Of a stretch of DNA of 64,000 nucleotides, positions 27,693 through 40,683 are shown piece after piece (the first letter of the stretch is position 1; each line of letters opens with the position of its first letter). The stretch lies in NCBI RefSeq assembly GCF_009852415.1, contig NZ_WOXS01000002.1, positions 4,628,001 to 4,692,000 on the forward strand. The letters run 5' to 3'. The notes below the pieces were generated by a model. It was not told the origin of the DNA, did not search any database, and saw nothing but the letters and a program-made list of their open reading frames with translations. The DNA comes from Streptomyces sp. Tu 3180 (GTDB lineage: Bacteria > Actinomycetota > Actinomycetes > Streptomycetales > Streptomycetaceae). The position numbers and the translations under genes are program-made.

Positions 27693-28727
27693 CTACCGAG
27701 CCGCGTTCAGCACGGGGGTCCCGCTGTCCGCGCCCGCCGGCAACAGCCCGATCGCCCGGTAAGCCGTATCCACGATCGGCCGGGACATGGCCCGCGCCCG
27801 CTCCGCACCGTCCCGCAGCACCCCCTCCACATAGCCAGGATCCGCGCACAACTCCTTGTGCCTCTCCTGCACGGGCCTCAGGACCTCGACCACGGCCTCC
27901 GCGGTGTCCTTCTTCAAAGCGCCGTACGACTCATACACACCGCCCAACGCCTCCGGGTTCCCGCCCGAGCACGCCGCGAGGATCTCCAGCAGATTGGCCA
28001 CCCCCGGCCGCGACTCCCGGTCGTACACGACGTCCCGCCCGCTGTCGGTCACCGCCCGCATGACCTTCTTGCGCACCACGTCCGGCTCGTCCAGCAGATA
28101 GACGATCCCCGGCCCCGTGTCGTCGCTCTTGCCCATCTTCGCCGTCGGGTCCTGCAGGTTCATCACCCGCGCCGCCACCGTCGGATGCGTGGCCCGCGGC
28201 ACCACGAACGTGTGCCCGTACCGCTGGTTGAACCGCACCGCGAGGTCCCGGGTCAGCTCCACGTGCTGCGCCTGGTCGTCCCCGACCGGCACCTCGTCGG
28301 CCCCGTACGCCAGGATGTCCGCCGCCATCAGCACCGGGTACGTCAGCAGCGACAGCCGCACGCTCCCGCCCCGCCGCTGCTCCCGCGCGGCCTTCTCCTT
28401 GTACTGGATCATCCGCCGCATCTCGCCGTCCGTGGCCACGCACTCGAGCAGGTACGACAGCCGCGCGTGCTCGTCCACATGACTCTGCACGAACACCGTG
28501 CACAGCTGCGGATCCAGTCCGGCCGCCAGCAGCAGCGTCGCCGCCTGCCGGCTCAGCCTGCGCACCCGCGCGGGGTCGTGGTCCACGGTCAGCGCGTGCA
28601 GATCGACGATGCAGAACAGCGCCTCCGCCCGGTGCTGGTCGACGGCGGCCCACTGCCGCATGGCCCCCAGGTAGTTCCCCAGCGTCAGGTGTCCGGTCGG
28701 CTTGATCCCGCTGAAGACCCGTGTCAT
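27693..28727 (-). CDS. trpS: Tryptophanyl-tRNA synthetase, attenuator-controlled auxiliary type
   Basis: This class I synthetase charges tRNA-Trp. The 344-residue protein has the HIGH-like motif in SGIKPTGHLTLGNYLG, the KMSKS-like loop AKMGKSDD and the TrpRS signature DILAYGADEVPVGDDQ. A 13-residue Trp leader peptide and a terminator/antiterminator precede it, as described for S. coelicolor trpRS1, the inducible, indolmycin-resistant auxiliary enzyme. That correspondence rests on the leader and the local gene order; drug resistance is inferred, not seen. Confidence 0.94.
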   Translation of the reverse strand: MTRVFSGIKPTGHLTLGNYLGAMRQWAAVDQHRAEALFCIVDLHALTVDHDPARVRRLSRQAATLLLAAGLDPQLCTVFVQSHVDEHARLSYLLECVATDGEMRRMIQYKEKAAREQRRGGSVRLSLLTYPVLMAADILAYGADEVPVGDDQAQHVELTRDLAVRFNQRYGHTFVVPRATHPTVAARVMNLQDPTAKMGKSDDTGPGIVYLLDEPDVVRKKVMRAVTDSGRDVVYDRESRPGVANLLEILAACSGGNPEALGGVYESYGALKKDTAEAVVEVLRPVQERHKELCADPGYVEGVLRDGAERARAMSRPIVDTAYRAIGLLPAGADSGTPVLNAAR

Positions 28728-28790
28728 CTCTTCTCCGTCTCCTGTCCGAGGCCGCCGTCCCGGTCGGCCGCCCCTCGGAGCTCCGGAGGA

Positions 28791-28823
28791 GAAACAAGAT
28801 CGGCCGCCGAGGCGGCGGCCGAT
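28791..28823 (-). terminator. Attenuator terminator of trpS (strands 3:4)
   Basis: On the minus strand a 10-bp perfect stem (28814-28823 with 28799-28808) with a 5-nt loop is followed by CTTGTTTC. Its 5' arm can instead pair with the segment at 28841-28847, forming an antiterminator. It lies between the leader peptide and trpS. Confidence 0.85.
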
Positions 28824-28848
28824 GAGTGCATACGCAGGACGGCCGCCG

Positions 28849-28890
28849 TCAGGCGGCCCACCAGAACTGGCAGTACGTACGCGTCGTCAT
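28849..28890 (-). CDS. trpS leader peptide with tandem Trp codons
   Basis: The minus-strand ORF encodes MTTRTYCQFWWAA, with two adjacent UGG codons just before the stop. The stop region forms a 1:2 hairpin (28852-28858 with 28841-28847, loop 28848-28851). When charged tRNA-Trp is scarce, ribosomes stalling at the Trp codons would mask strand 1, letting strand 2 pair with strand 3 and preventing termination. A TACGCT -10-like box at 28898-28903 would start transcription almost at the ATG, so the leader may be leaderless. Confidence 0.85.
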   Translation of the reverse strand: MTTRTYCQFWWAA

Positions 28891-28931
28891 GCGGACCAGC
28901 GTAGCCCTCGGAGGAGGGGCGAGGCCGGCAG

Positions 28932-28960
28932 TTGACACAGCCCGACCGGATCCGTACTGT
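28932..28960 (+). promoter_or_regulatory. Consensus-like vegetative promoter upstream of rrn
   Basis: TTGACA (28932-28937), a 17-bp spacer and TACTGT (28955-28960) form a near-consensus HrdB-type promoter reading towards the rRNA genes, about 600 bp upstream of 16S. It may be the most distal rrn promoter. Confidence 0.6.
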
Positions 28961-29139
28961 TCTCCGAGTTGTCCGACGTGAGAGCCGACTCCGGTCGGTC
29001 CCCGGACAGCCATTCCGCACCACCACCACTGCTCGACGACAGTCGTCTGTCTGCCGTCGTGTCATTGGCATGCGTATTCGCGAAATGAGGAATCCGCGCC
29101 CGAAAGGGTGCAGGCCCCCGATTAGCTCGGGAGTCAGGA

Positions 29140-29320
29140 ATCCGCTAAAGTCTCACTCGTCGGAACGGCCCAACGGCCGGGAAGGCAAAACCCTCTGACT
29201 GGGAGTCAGGCCCGAAAGGATCTGATAGAGTCGGAACCGCCGGAAAGGGAAACGCGGAAGCGGGAACCTGGAAAGCACCGAGGAAATCGGATCGGAAAGA
29301 TCTGATAGAGTCGGAAACGC
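29140..29320 (+). promoter_or_regulatory. Tandem rrn promoters with an 80-bp duplicated core
   Basis: The leader contains several -10-like hexamers: TAAAGT at 29146-29151 and two TAGAGT boxes at 29226-29231 and 29306-29311. The last two lie in an identical element GATCTGATAGAGTCGGAA repeated exactly 80 bp apart (29219 and 29299). Streptomyces rrn operons are known to have three or four tandem promoters. Downstream, TTGAGAACTCAACAGCGTGC near 29384-29403 may be part of the antitermination or processing leader. No protein gene is credible in 28891-29560. Confidence 0.65.
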
Positions 29321-29560
29321 AAGACCGAAGGGAAGCGCCCGGAGGAAAGCCCGCGAGGGTGAGTACGAAGGAAGCGTCCGTTCCTTGAGAACTCAACAGC
29401 GTGCCAAAAGTCAACGCCAGATATGTTGATACCCCGTCCATCCGGTTTCGGATGGTCGAGGTTCCTTTGAAAAAACACAGCGAGGACGCTGTGAACGGTT
29501 GGGCCTATTCCGCCCGACCGTTCCGCTCTCGTGATGTGTCACCGGACAGCCGGTAAACAT

Positions 29561-34516
<4,956 letters not shown>

Positions 34517-34585
34517 TGCTCGCGTCCACTGTGTTGGTTCTGAAACCACGAACAACCCGAAGCCGGTTGTTGATTGTTTCATAGT

Positions 34586-34704
34586 GTTTCGGTGGTCATA
34601 GCGTAGGGGAAACGCCCGGTTACATTCCGAACCCGGAAGCTAAGCCTTACAGCGCCGATGGTACTGCAGGGGGGACCCTGTGGGAGAGTAGGACGCCGCC
34701 GAAC
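34586..34704 (+). rRNA. 5S ribosomal RNA
   Basis: It runs from GTTTCGGTGGTCATAGCG to GACGCCGCCGAAC, about 119 nt, with conserved loops CCCGGTTACATTCCGAACCC and GGTACTGCAGGGGGGACCC. It is the third gene of the rrn operon; a terminator follows within 15 bp. Confidence 0.96.
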
Positions 34705-34717
34705 AATTCTTGATGGA

Positions 34718-34747
34718 AACCCCCGTGCCGTTCGGCACGGGGGTTTT
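34718..34747 (+). terminator. rrn operon intrinsic terminator
   Basis: A 12-bp stem (AACCCCCGTGCC, 34718-34729, with its complement 34734-34745) with a GTTC loop is followed by TTTT, a classical intrinsic terminator just after 5S. Confidence 0.9.
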
Positions 34748-34766
34748 CTGCGTTTAGGGTCGGATC

Positions 34767-35417
34767 ATGCGCTATGACCTCGTCATCTTTGACAACGACG
34801 GTGTTCTCGTCGACAGCGAGCCCATTTCCAACCGGCTTCTCGCCGCCTATCTCACCGAGCTCGGGCATCCCACGTCGTACGAGGAATCCATCCGCGACTA
34901 CATGGGTTCCGCCATGCACCGCGTGCACGATCTGGTCGTGGAGCGGACCGGGCAGCGGTTGCCGGCGGACTTCGACGACGTGTTCCACGCCCGGGTCTTC
35001 GCCGCGTTCGAGCGGGAGCTGAAGCCGGTGGTGGGTGCCGTGGAGGTGCTCGAGAAGCTGGCCGCGGACGCGGTGCCGTACTGCGTGGCCTCGTCCGGGA
35101 GCCATGAGCGGATCCGGGTGGGGCATCGGACGACAGGGCTCGACCGGTGGTTCGACGATGAGCGGATCTTCAGTTCACAGGATGTGGGCAGGGGGAAGCC
35201 GGCGCCGGATCTGTTCCTGTACGCGGCCGAGCGGATGGGGGTGGCACCGGAGCGCTGCGTGGTCGTCGAGGACAGTCCGCTGGGCGTCCGGGCGGCGGTC
35301 GCGGCCGGGATGGACGTGTACGGGTTCACCGCGATGACGCCCGCGGAGAAGCTCACCGGGACCACTCGACTCTTCGGGGACATGCGGGAGTTGGCCGGGC
35401 TGCTCGACGGGAACTGA
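34767..35417 (+). CDS. HAD-superfamily hydrolase (beta-phosphoglucomutase-like subgroup)
   Basis: The 216-residue protein has the HAD motifs in order: I FDNDGVLVDSE (nucleophile Asp followed by Asp), II ASSGSHERI, III Lys in RGKPAPDLFL, and IV VVEDSPLGVRAA. The helical cap after motif I places it with the phosphatase/phosphomutase group (subfamily IA). The second motif I Asp is preceded by Asn (DND), common in a subset of these phosphatases. The substrate is not identifiable. It begins 20 bp after the rrn terminator. Confidence 0.9.
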   Translation: MRYDLVIFDNDGVLVDSEPISNRLLAAYLTELGHPTSYEESIRDYMGSAMHRVHDLVVERTGQRLPADFDDVFHARVFAAFERELKPVVGAVEVLEKLAADAVPYCVASSGSHERIRVGHRTTGLDRWFDDERIFSSQDVGRGKPAPDLFLYAAERMGVAPERCVVVEDSPLGVRAAVAAGMDVYGFTAMTPAEKLTGTTRLFGDMRELAGLLDGN

Positions 35418-35477
35418 GGAAGATTCACCTTTGGCCGGATCTACCCACGGGTACACCGGAGTCCTACGCTCGCCGCC

Positions 35478-36740
35478 ATGACTGATGTGCTGCGGCGCGG
35501 CAGGCTCTCGCTGGCGTTCGGCTTCCTCGTCCAGGGCGTCGCCTTCGCTCTGCTCGTGACGCGGATTCCGGCCGTCCAGGACCGGTACGGGGTCTCCGAC
35601 GCGCTGCTGCCCGTCTTCCTCGCCGCCGTGCCGGTCCTGGCCGGCATCGGGAGCGTCACGACGGAGCGGCTGGTGAGGCGGGTGCCGCCGAGCCGGGTGC
35701 TGCGGTGGTCGCAGCCGGTGGTGCTGCTGGCGCTGCTCGGGGTCGGGGCGGGGGAGCACCTGGCCGGGCTGGGCGTGGCGCTGGCCGCCTTCGGGCTGGC
35801 GGTGGGGGCGCTGGACGCCTCGATGAACATGCTCGGGGTGAGTCTGCAGCAGGCGTACGGGCGCAGCATCATGCTCGGGTTCCACGCCGCGTACAGCCTG
35901 GGCGGGATCGTCGGGGCGTCGCTCGCCTGGGTGGGGGCGCACGAGGAGCTGGCGCTGTGGGTGTCGTACCTGCCGGTGGTGCTGGTGCTGCTGCCGGCCG
36001 CGCTGGTCGGGAGCCGGTGGTACGTCGACAGGGGCGGCCGGCCGGTGGCCGGGGACGAGCCGCCGGCGAAGGGCGCGGCGCCCGGGAGCGCGGCGGGGGA
36101 GGGCAGGGCCGCCGGGCTCGGGTGGCTGGTGCCGTTATGCCTGGTGATGACGGTGGCGTACATCGGGGACTCGACGGTGTCCAACTGGAGCGCGAAGTAC
36201 CTCCAGGACGTGCTGGGGGGTTCGGAGCAGCTGGCGACCGTTCCGTACAACGTCTACATGGTCACCACGCTGCTGGGGCGGGCGATCGGGGACGCCGGGG
36301 TGCGGCGGTTCGGGGCGGTGGCGGTCGTGCGGGCCGGGGCGGTGGTGGCGGCGGCGGGGTTCGCCGTGGTGGCCGGGGCGCCCGGGGCGTGGGCGGGGAT
36401 GCTGGGGTTCACGCTGCTGGGGCTGGGGCTCTGCGTGCTGGTGCCGCAGACGTTCGCGGCGGCGGGGCGGCGCGCCCTCGAGCTCCACGGCCCGGGGACC
36501 TCGGACGCGGCCGTGGCGCGCCTCAACGTCTTCAATTACGTGGGCTTCCTGATCGGTTCGCCGTTGGTCGGTGCGCTCGGCGACGCCTGGAGCCACCGCG
36601 GGGCGATGCTCGTGCCGATGGTGTTGGTCCTGGTGACGCTGGTGTGCGCCAGGTCGTTCGCGGCTCAACCGGACCGATACGGTGGCGGGCATGAGCGGCC
36701 GCGCACAGCTGATGTGGGACGAGGCAGTGACGAACTATGA
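35478..36740 (+). CDS. MFS transporter containing a TTA leucine codon
   Basis: A 420-residue protein with about 12 hydrophobic helices in two halves joined by a Gly/Ala/Asp-rich cytoplasmic loop (about residues 180-215). Features such as GALDASMNMLGVSLQQAYGR and LGFHAAYSLGGIVG are typical of major facilitator proteins. Residue 220 (VPLCLVMTV) is encoded by TTA (36135-36137), so translation should depend on the bldA tRNA. The last 50 bp overlap the AcuC-like gene. The substrate is unknown. Confidence 0.9.
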   Translation: MTDVLRRGRLSLAFGFLVQGVAFALLVTRIPAVQDRYGVSDALLPVFLAAVPVLAGIGSVTTERLVRRVPPSRVLRWSQPVVLLALLGVGAGEHLAGLGVALAAFGLAVGALDASMNMLGVSLQQAYGRSIMLGFHAAYSLGGIVGASLAWVGAHEELALWVSYLPVVLVLLPAALVGSRWYVDRGGRPVAGDEPPAKGAAPGSAAGEGRAAGLGWLVPLCLVMTVAYIGDSTVSNWSAKYLQDVLGGSEQLATVPYNVYMVTTLLGRAIGDAGVRRFGAVAVVRAGAVVAAAGFAVVAGAPGAWAGMLGFTLLGLGLCVLVPQTFAAAGRRALELHGPGTSDAAVARLNVFNYVGFLIGSPLVGALGDAWSHRGAMLVPMVLVLVTLVCARSFAAQPDRYGGGHERPRTADVGRGSDEL

Positions 36741-37863
36741 CTTCGGCCGGGACCATCCGATGGATCCTGTCCGGCTCGCGCTGACCCGGAGTCTGGTCGG
36801 TGCCCTCGGGCTCGACCGTGAGGTGGAGGTGGTCGCGGCGAAGGCGGCCGGGGAGTCGACGCTGCGGCTCGTCCACCGGCAGGACTACATCGACGCGGTG
36901 AGGGCCGCGTCGGCGGACCCGGGGTCGGCGGACCCGGCGTACGGGCTGGGGACGATGGACGATCCCGCGTTCGCGGGGATGCACGAGGTGTCGGCGCTGA
37001 TCGCGGGGCAGTCGGTGGGGGCGGCGGAGGCGGTGTGGCGCGGGGACGCGCTGCACGCGGTGAACTTCGCGGGCGGGCTGCACCACGCGATGCCGGGGGC
37101 CGCCTCCGGCTTCTGCGTGTACAACGACGCCTCGCTGGCGATCGCCCGGCTGCTGGAGCTGGGGGCCGAGCGGGTCGCGTACGTCGACGTCGACGTGCAC
37201 CACGGGGACGGGGTGCAGGCGGCGTTCTGGGAGGACCCGCGGGTACTGACGATCTCGCTGCACGAACACCCGCGGACGCTGTTCCCGCAGACCGGGTGGC
37301 CGGAGGAGACGGGGGCGGAGGTCGCGGAGGGCAGCGCGGTCAACGTGGCCCTGCCGGCCGGGACCGGGGACGCCGGGTGGCTGCGGGCGTTCCACTCCGT
37401 CGTGCCGGAGCTGCTCGCGGAGTTCCGGCCGCAGGTGCTGGTGACGCAGCACGGGGCCGACACCCACTTCGAGGATCCGCTGGCGCACCTGGCGGTGTCG
37501 CTGGACGCGCAGCGCGCGGTGCAGGCGGCCTGCCACGAGCTCGCGCACGCGCACGCCGACGGGAGGTGGGTGGCGCTGGGCGGTGGCGGATACGCGGTGG
37601 TGGAGGTCGTGCCGCGGTCCTGGACCCATCTGGTGGGGATCGCGGCCGGGCGGCCCGTGGACCCCACGACGGTGATCCCCGAGGGCTGGCGGCAGGAGGT
37701 CTACGCCCGGACCCGGCAGCCGGCGCCGCGCCGGATGACCGACGGGCGGTGGCCGGTCTCCTGGGCCGCGTGGGACGCGGGGTACGACCCGGCGGACCGC
37801 CTGGACCAGGCGATCCTGGCGGCGCGGCGCGCGGTGTTCCCGCTGCGGGGGCTGCTGGCGTAG
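36691..37863 (+). CDS. AcuC-like acetoin utilisation / histone deacetylase family protein
   Basis: This 390-residue zinc-dependent amidohydrolase-fold protein has the histone deacetylase motifs: GGLHHAMPGAASGFC (tandem His), YVDVDVHHGDGVQ (metal Asp and His), QHGADTHFEDPLAHL and the GGGGY loop. Family members deacetylate lysines, for example on acetyl-CoA synthetase, or small amides. The ATG at 36691 lies inside the preceding MFS gene, implying coupling with it. Confidence 0.9.
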   Translation: MSGRAQLMWDEAVTNYDFGRDHPMDPVRLALTRSLVGALGLDREVEVVAAKAAGESTLRLVHRQDYIDAVRAASADPGSADPAYGLGTMDDPAFAGMHEVSALIAGQSVGAAEAVWRGDALHAVNFAGGLHHAMPGAASGFCVYNDASLAIARLLELGAERVAYVDVDVHHGDGVQAAFWEDPRVLTISLHEHPRTLFPQTGWPEETGAEVAEGSAVNVALPAGTGDAGWLRAFHSVVPELLAEFRPQVLVTQHGADTHFEDPLAHLAVSLDAQRAVQAACHELAHAHADGRWVALGGGGYAVVEVVPRSWTHLVGIAAGRPVDPTTVIPEGWRQEVYARTRQPAPRRMTDGRWPVSWAAWDAGYDPADRLDQAILAARRAVFPLRGLLA

Positions 37864-38008
37864 GCCCGCAGGTCCGTCGCGCCGGTTGGGGCGTGTGCCG
37901 CGTGGGCCGTACGGACCGCACGGGCCCGCGGGCACGTGTGCCGGGAGGTCTGAGGGGCCGTTACGCCGACCGTGCGGTGTTCCCCGGTTCCGGCCGCGCC
38001 CCGCCCCC

Positions 38009-38845
38009 GTGTCCCGCACCATCGTGTCCGTGCTGACCACCGCCGACCTCCGTGCCCACCTCCTGACCGCCCGGCTCGCCGGGGTCGTGGGCACCACGCG
38101 GGAGGAGAGCCTGCGGAGCTACCGGCTGTTCGCCGCCCGGGACCCGCGGGTGCTGATCGGGCTGGATCCCGAAGGGGCATGGGAGGAGCGGGAGTTGCTC
38201 GCGCTGATGGCGCAGAGGTGCGGGGTCTCGGCCGATCCCCGGCACACCTCCGGCCATGAGGTGATCGACCCCGAGCGGACCCTGGCCGCCCTGGACGCCT
38301 GCGCGGGGCGGCTGGCGGCCGCCGCCCGGCGGGGCGCGCCCGTCCTCCTCGGCACCGGTCACCCGCACCGGCTGCTCGGTTTCTACGCCGCCCTCGCAGA
38401 CGCGCTGTCGGCGGCGGGATGTGCCGTCCTCACCCCGGCGCAGGGTCGCTGTGTCGACATAACGACCCGGTTCGGTCTACGCACGTACAACCTCGACTAC
38501 GTACGGGGAGTCGGACTCGTCCGCGGAGCCGCCCCGGAACGCCCCGGTCGTGAGCCCGGCGCACACACGCACTCCCCCCTCCCGGTTCGGACCGCGCTCG
38601 ACGCGGCCGCGGCGGCCGGCGGGCCGCTTCCGGAGTTGGTGATCGGGGACCACGGCTGGGCCTGCGGAGCAGGTCAGCTGGGGTTCGAGGCCGTCGCGTT
38701 GGCCGATGTGAACGACCCGGCCCCGTTCGTCGGGGAAGCCGAGGGGGCGGTGTCCGTCGTCGTTCCACTTGATGACGGCGCGCGGGCCGGTTACTACCTG
38801 CCGCTGACCCGCTACGTACTCAAACGAGCGTGTCTGTCACAGTAG
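38009..38845 (+). CDS. Conserved actinobacterial protein, possible phosphatase
   Basis: The GTG at 38009 gives 278 residues (an alternative GTG at 38024 gives 273). The protein is soluble, with LIGLDPEGAWEERELLALMAQ, SGHEVIDPERTLAALDACAGRL, VLLGTGHPHRLLGFYAALADAL and VIGDHGWACGAGQLGFEAVALADVNDP as striking conserved-looking stretches. I recall relatives being labelled phosphatase in Streptomyces annotations but see no classical phosphatase motif, so function is left open. It lies between the deacetylase and BldC-like genes. Confidence 0.75.
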   Translation: MSRTIVSVLTTADLRAHLLTARLAGVVGTTREESLRSYRLFAARDPRVLIGLDPEGAWEERELLALMAQRCGVSADPRHTSGHEVIDPERTLAALDACAGRLAAAARRGAPVLLGTGHPHRLLGFYAALADALSAAGCAVLTPAQGRCVDITTRFGLRTYNLDYVRGVGLVRGAAPERPGREPGAHTHSPLPVRTALDAAAAAGGPLPELVIGDHGWACGAGQLGFEAVALADVNDPAPFVGEAEGAVSVVVPLDDGARAGYYLPLTRYVLKRACLSQ

Positions 38846-38974
38846 GCCGCCGATGGGTGCACCTCTTCCCCACTCGCATCACCCGCCCCTACATTGGGGA
38901 GTGAGCACGCAGCGACGAAGAGTCACCGGAAGGGGAAGCCGGTGGCCGTCGAGTGCGGAAGGTTCAGGTGTGTC

Positions 38975-39187
38975 ATGGCTGCAGCTGGCGAGAGGCCTCT
39001 GAACGAGGTTCAGTTCCTTACCGTGGCGGAAGTCGCCTCGGTGATGCGAGTGTCGAAGATGACCGTGTACCGGCTGGTGCACAGCGGTCATCTGCCCGCG
39101 ATCCGGGTGGGGCGGTCCTTCCGCGTCCCGGAGCAAGCGGTTCACGAGTACCTCCGCGAGAGCTATGTGGGGGTGGAAACCGCCTGA
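38975..39187 (+). CDS. BldC-like excisionase-family DNA-binding protein
   Basis: The 70-residue protein consists almost wholly of a MerR-like winged helix: EVQFLTVAEVASVMRVSKMT followed by VYRLVHSGHLPAIRVGRSFR and VPEQAVHEYLRESY. BldC and its paralogues have this form and act as small developmental DNA-binding proteins. Start chosen at ATG 38975 (MAAAGERPLNEVQF); upstream in-frame codons are not conserved-looking. It stands alone, 154 bp before the bS22 gene. Confidence 0.88.
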   Translation: MAAAGERPLNEVQFLTVAEVASVMRVSKMTVYRLVHSGHLPAIRVGRSFRVPEQAVHEYLRESYVGVETA

Positions 39188-39341
39188 CGGCGTGTCGGGG
39201 AGTCCCGTTCAGGGCACTCGTGGGACTCCCCGGTCACCTCGATTACGACCTCAGCGCTCGGGCGGGTAGGCTAGCCCCTCGTAGGTCGTGTGGGCCCATG
39301 GCGCCCAAACACCGAGTGATGAGAAGTGAGCGAGGGTAGTC

Positions 39342-39440
39342 GTGGGCTCTGTTATCAAGAAGCGGCGCAAGCGGATGGCCAAGAAGAAGCACCGCAAGCT
39401 GCTCAAGCGCACGCGCGTCCAGCGCCGCAACAAGAAGTAA
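39342..39440 (+). CDS. Small ribosomal protein bS22 (AURKAIP1/COX24-like), 32 aa
   Basis: A GTG-started 33-codon ORF encodes a highly basic peptide, MGSVIKKRRKRMAKKKHRKL continuing LKRTRVQRRNKK. This matches the actinobacterial 30S-associated protein known as bS22, related to mitochondrial AURKAIP1. It binds the small subunit near the decoding centre in mycobacteria. A GAGGG-like ribosome site precedes the GTG and a very strong hairpin follows. Confidence 0.92.
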   Translation: MGSVIKKRRKRMAKKKHRKLLKRTRVQRRNKK

Positions 39441-39462
39441 GCGGCACCGCGCAAGCGTGTCC

Positions 39463-39497
39463 AGTGGCCCCCCACCGCACTCCGGTGGGGGGCCACT
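39463..39497 (+). terminator. Strong hairpin terminator after bS22
   Basis: A perfect 15-bp stem (arms 39463-39477 and 39483-39497) with a 5-nt CACTC loop lies 22 bp after the stop. No T tract follows. Confidence 0.85.
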
Positions 39498-39608
39498 GCC
39501 GTTCGTACGTCCGGGGAAGCCGTCACTTCACGCATCCGCGGGGCACCACAGAGCGACGGTCACCCGCTAAGTTGGCCGTCGGGGCAGGGCGAGAGGAAGG
39601 CGCTGATC

Positions 39609-40669
39609 TTGGGAAAAGTCGTGCTCGTGACCGGAGTGGCCCGTCAGCTGGGAGGCCGGTTCGTCCGGCGGATCCAGCGTGATCCCGAGGTGGACCGGGT
39701 CGTCGCGGTCGACGCGGTCCCGCCCGAGCACCACCTGGGCGGTGCCGACTTCGTCCAGGCCGACATCCGCCAGCCGACCATCGCGCGGGTGCTCGCCGAG
39801 TCGGGCGCCGACACGGTCGTCCACCTGGACGTCACGGGCACGCCGCTCGGCAGCGGCAGCCGGGCCACGCTCAAGGAGACCAACGTCATCGGCACCATGC
39901 AGCTGCTCGGTGCCTGCCAGAAGTCCCCGAACGTCAAGCGGCTGGTCGTGAAGTCCAGTACGAACGTCTACGGCTCCGCGTCCCGCGATCCGGCGGTCTT
40001 CACCGAGACGACCCCGCCCAAGTCCCTGCCCAGCGGTGGCTTCGCGAAGGACACGGTCGAGGTCGAGGGGTACGTGCGCGGCTTCGCGCGGCGCCGCCCG
40101 GACGTCGCGGTGTGCGTGCTGAGGTTCGCCAACATCCTGGGTCCCGCCGCGGACACCCCGCTCGCCGCGTACTTCTCGCTGCCGGTCCTGCCGACCGTGT
40201 TCGGCTACGACCCGCGGCTGCAGTTCGTGCACGAGGACGACGTGATCGAGGTGCTGCGGATCGGCTCGCACGAACCGAGGCGCTCCACCCTCAACAGCGG
40301 CACCTTCAACATTGCCGGCGACGGCGTCCTGCTGCTCTCCCAGTGCTCCCGGCGGCTCGGCCGGCCCACCGTGCCCCTGCTGCTTCCCGCGGTCACCTGG
40401 GCCGGTTCGCTGGTGCGTACGCTGGGGATGACGGACTTCTCGCCCGAGCAGATCCGGCTGCTCACGCACGGGCGGGTGGTGGCGACGGACCAGATGCGCG
40501 AGACGCTGGGCTTCACCCCGAAATACACGACTGCGGAAACGTTTGGGGACTTCGTGCGCAGCCGCGGCCCCGGGCTGCTTCCGCCGGAGGTCCTTGCGAG
40601 GGCCGTCGACCGGATCGCCGCACTGCCCCTGCCGGGCAGCGGTCACCCCCGACGCAGAGCGCCAACTGA
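39609..40669 (+). CDS. NAD-dependent epimerase/dehydratase family protein with a disturbed 3' end
   Basis: A TTG start after GAGGAAGG yields an extended SDR protein: NAD-binding motif VLVTGVARQLGGRF, VVHLDVTGTPLG, STNVYGSASRDPAV and VCVLRFANILGP. In the main frame there is no stop near the expected end, and the frame stays open to 42008 through the whole acyltransferase gene. A shift in the C5 run at 40646-40650 would instead end at TGA 40667-40669 (TQSAN), 14 bp before the next ATG, which looks far more natural. I therefore end it there; a sequencing indel or a true frameshift are both possible. Confidence 0.8.
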
Positions 40670-40683
40670 GGAGCGCAGCAACG

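Noticed and set aside
28932..29198. 88-codon ORF in the rrn leader
   Set aside because: It lies across rrn promoters, has no ribosome site and no protein-like composition.
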